DNA of 5,749 nucleotides from Betaproteobacteria bacterium (GTDB lineage: Bacteria > Pseudomonadota > Gammaproteobacteria > Burkholderiales > Burkholderiaceae_C). The translations under genes and the position numbers were made by a program. The stretch covers positions 1 through 5,749 of the forward strand of contig CANFOR010000182.1 of assembly GCA_947448675.1 (NCBI GenBank). The letters are read 5' to 3'. Under the pieces are notes generated by a model. It saw nothing but the letters and a program-made list of their open reading frames with translations. It was not told where the DNA came from and did no database searches. Shown piece by piece: positions 4,832 through 5,749 of the stretch. The first letter of the stretch is position 1; each line of letters opens with the position of its first letter.

Positions 4832-5749
4832 TTGTTGCCAAGCCTCCACAAAGCCCCGCGGCGCAAGCCTGCGGGGCTTTTTCTTTGGGTTTTTGCGGCT
4901 TGCATAGCGGCCAGTAGCTTGTGCGCCAAATCGCAGCAAGCCCATGCGACTTCGCTGGATGCAGATCGACCCAGCGTTGCCATCATCTTGTCGCCGCGCA
5001 TGCCCTATGCGATACAAGAATGGGCGCGTATGCGCGCCGTGGCGCAAGACGCGGGTTTTGCAGTGCAAACCTTGCGCGACCCACAGGTACCCGATGCAGA
5101 GTGGCAAGCCGCTTTAAGCTCAGCCGTAATAGCGGCAACAGTCGCGCAGGAGTTGAGCTCCGTGGCTTTAGCAGACGAGCCTTTGCTGCAACGTCTGGGC
5201 GCACAGTACGGCATAAACCACTTGCCGACCAGTCTGGTGCACATCGGCGCGCAATGGCATGCATGGCCGATTTACGGGGTTATGGATAGCACGGCTTGGC
5301 GCAATGTGTTGATGGAGCGCTTGGCGCAGCTGCAAGCCCAAAACAATACCTGCATTCCGGCAGTCAGCTATGTGCCGCTTGACGCTGCCGTGGTTGGCGT
5401 GGGCAGCGACAGCGCGCCAGCCTTGGGCAGTTATGAGCGCATCAGTCCCGATGGTCGCTTTGTGCTGCGCTCATACTCGGGCGTGCAATTGGGTCAGGTG
5501 AGTTTGTTGGAATTGCCGGTTAACCCTGCTGGCAAAGTGCGTGCTTACCGCACGCCATTTGCCAATGAAGCCTTTCCCGTCCAGGGCACTTGGCGCTATC
5601 TGGTCGATGTGAATGGCGAACATTATCGTTTTGCCGATGTGCTGGCGCAGCAAAGTAGGGCGCGCGCTTTGTTCAAAGCGGGAATAACTGGTTTTTATGC
5701 GGCCGCTGCAGAAATGCCTGACTCTGAAAATATCAATTTAAACGGCAGC
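4832..5749 (+). CDS. exported protein of unknown function, thioredoxin-like N-terminal half (runs off right edge)
   Basis: An uninterrupted frame of 306 codons with no stop before the window edge; I do not recognise a named gene. Residues 1-39, read from a TTG at 4832, make a good signal peptide: basic KAPRRK at 7-12, hydrophobic LFLWVFAACIAA at 16-27, and a signal peptidase I site at AHA (37-39). The next part resembles a thioredoxin fold: a strand at 49-55, SPRMPY where a redox CxxC would sit, a helix at 60-74, then YGINHLPTSLV at 126-136, with Pro132 placed like the cis-proline, and WPIYGVM at 145-151. Residues 201-217 (YERISPDGRFVLRSYSG) look like a WD40/PD40-type propeller repeat and may open a second domain. 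The start is uncertain. No ATG or GTG precedes the mature region; TTG at 4832 or 4835 directly abuts the ompA stop, with no clear ribosome site, suggesting weak or coupled translation. FAAC at 21-24 is a poor lipobox alternative. Confidence 0.72.
   Translation, partial: MLPSLHKAPRRKPAGLFLWVFAACIAASSLCAKSQQAHATSLDADRPSVAIILSPRMPYAIQEWARMRAVAQDAGFAVQTLRDPQVPDAEWQAALSSAVIAATVAQELSSVALADEPLLQRLGAQYGINHLPTSLVHIGAQWHAWPIYGVMDSTAWRNVLMERLAQLQAQNNTCIPAVSYVPLDAAVVGVGSDSAPALGSYERISPDGRFVLRSYSGVQLGQVSLLELPVNPAGKVRAYRTPFANEAFPVQGTWRYLVDVNGEHYRFADVLAQQSRARALFKAGITGFYAAAAEMPDSENINLNGS
4850..4886 (+). terminator. intrinsic terminator after ompA
   Basis: A perfect 10-bp stem, AAAGCCCCGC at 4850-4859 and GCGGGGCTTT at 4871-4880, closes an 11-base loop and is followed by a T-rich run (TTTTTCTTT). 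It begins 18 bases after the ompA stop. It also falls inside the predicted 5' coding end of the next gene (its residues 7-17), so it would attenuate that gene if the two are co-transcribed. Confidence 0.85.

Noticed and set aside
4316..5107. Minus-strand open frame of 263 codons with Cys-Gly repeats opposite ompA
   Set aside because: The repeats are the antisense reading of the Ala-Pro linker, and the frame runs through the OmpA domain and terminator. It is a shadow of ompA.
4921..5289. Plus-strand open frame of 122 codons after ompA
   Set aside because: It is out of frame with the longer uninterrupted frame from 4832 to the edge, which has the signal peptide and a balanced globular composition.

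Overview
The window looks like a conserved housekeeping stretch from a betaproteobacterium, most likely a member of the Comamonadaceae (Burkholderiales). The grounds are the protein sequences of GyrA and SerC, the small OmpA-family protein with its short Cys/Trp-rich N-terminal module and Ala-Pro linker, and the gene order ompA / gyrA / DUF2059 gene / serC. The family assignment comes from recognising these sequences, not from a search. There is no insertion sequence, prophage, CRISPR array, tRNA or rRNA in the window.

Layout. On the minus strand, reading right to left, lie gyrA (start about 3860), a small exported DUF2059-family protein (start about 1118) and the 5' part of serC (start about 461, running off the left edge). 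The gaps are only 54 and 48 bases and hold no recognisable terminator, so the three could be read as one transcript. On the plus strand, ompA starts at 4118 and ends at 4831. A second plus-strand reading frame begins directly after its stop and runs off the right edge. It encodes an exported protein of unknown function with a thioredoxin-like N-terminal half that lacks a CxxC motif.

The 257-base space between gyrA and ompA (3861-4117) is a divergent control region. It holds a plausible sigma70-type promoter for ompA, a 17-base perfect inverted repeat in the predicted ompA leader, a second small hairpin, a good ompA ribosome binding site, and a weak -10 candidate for gyrA. ompA is followed by a strong intrinsic terminator. 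Unusually, that hairpin lies inside the only plausible 5' coding region of the next gene.

Functionally the genes do not form one pathway. They are DNA supercoiling (gyrA), serine and vitamin B6 biosynthesis (serC), envelope structure (ompA) and two uncharacterised exported proteins. I see no new defence or mobile system. The points most worth following are the terminator-within-signal-peptide arrangement after ompA, the unknown thioredoxin-like protein, the glutamine at GyrA position 83, and the palindromic ompA leader.
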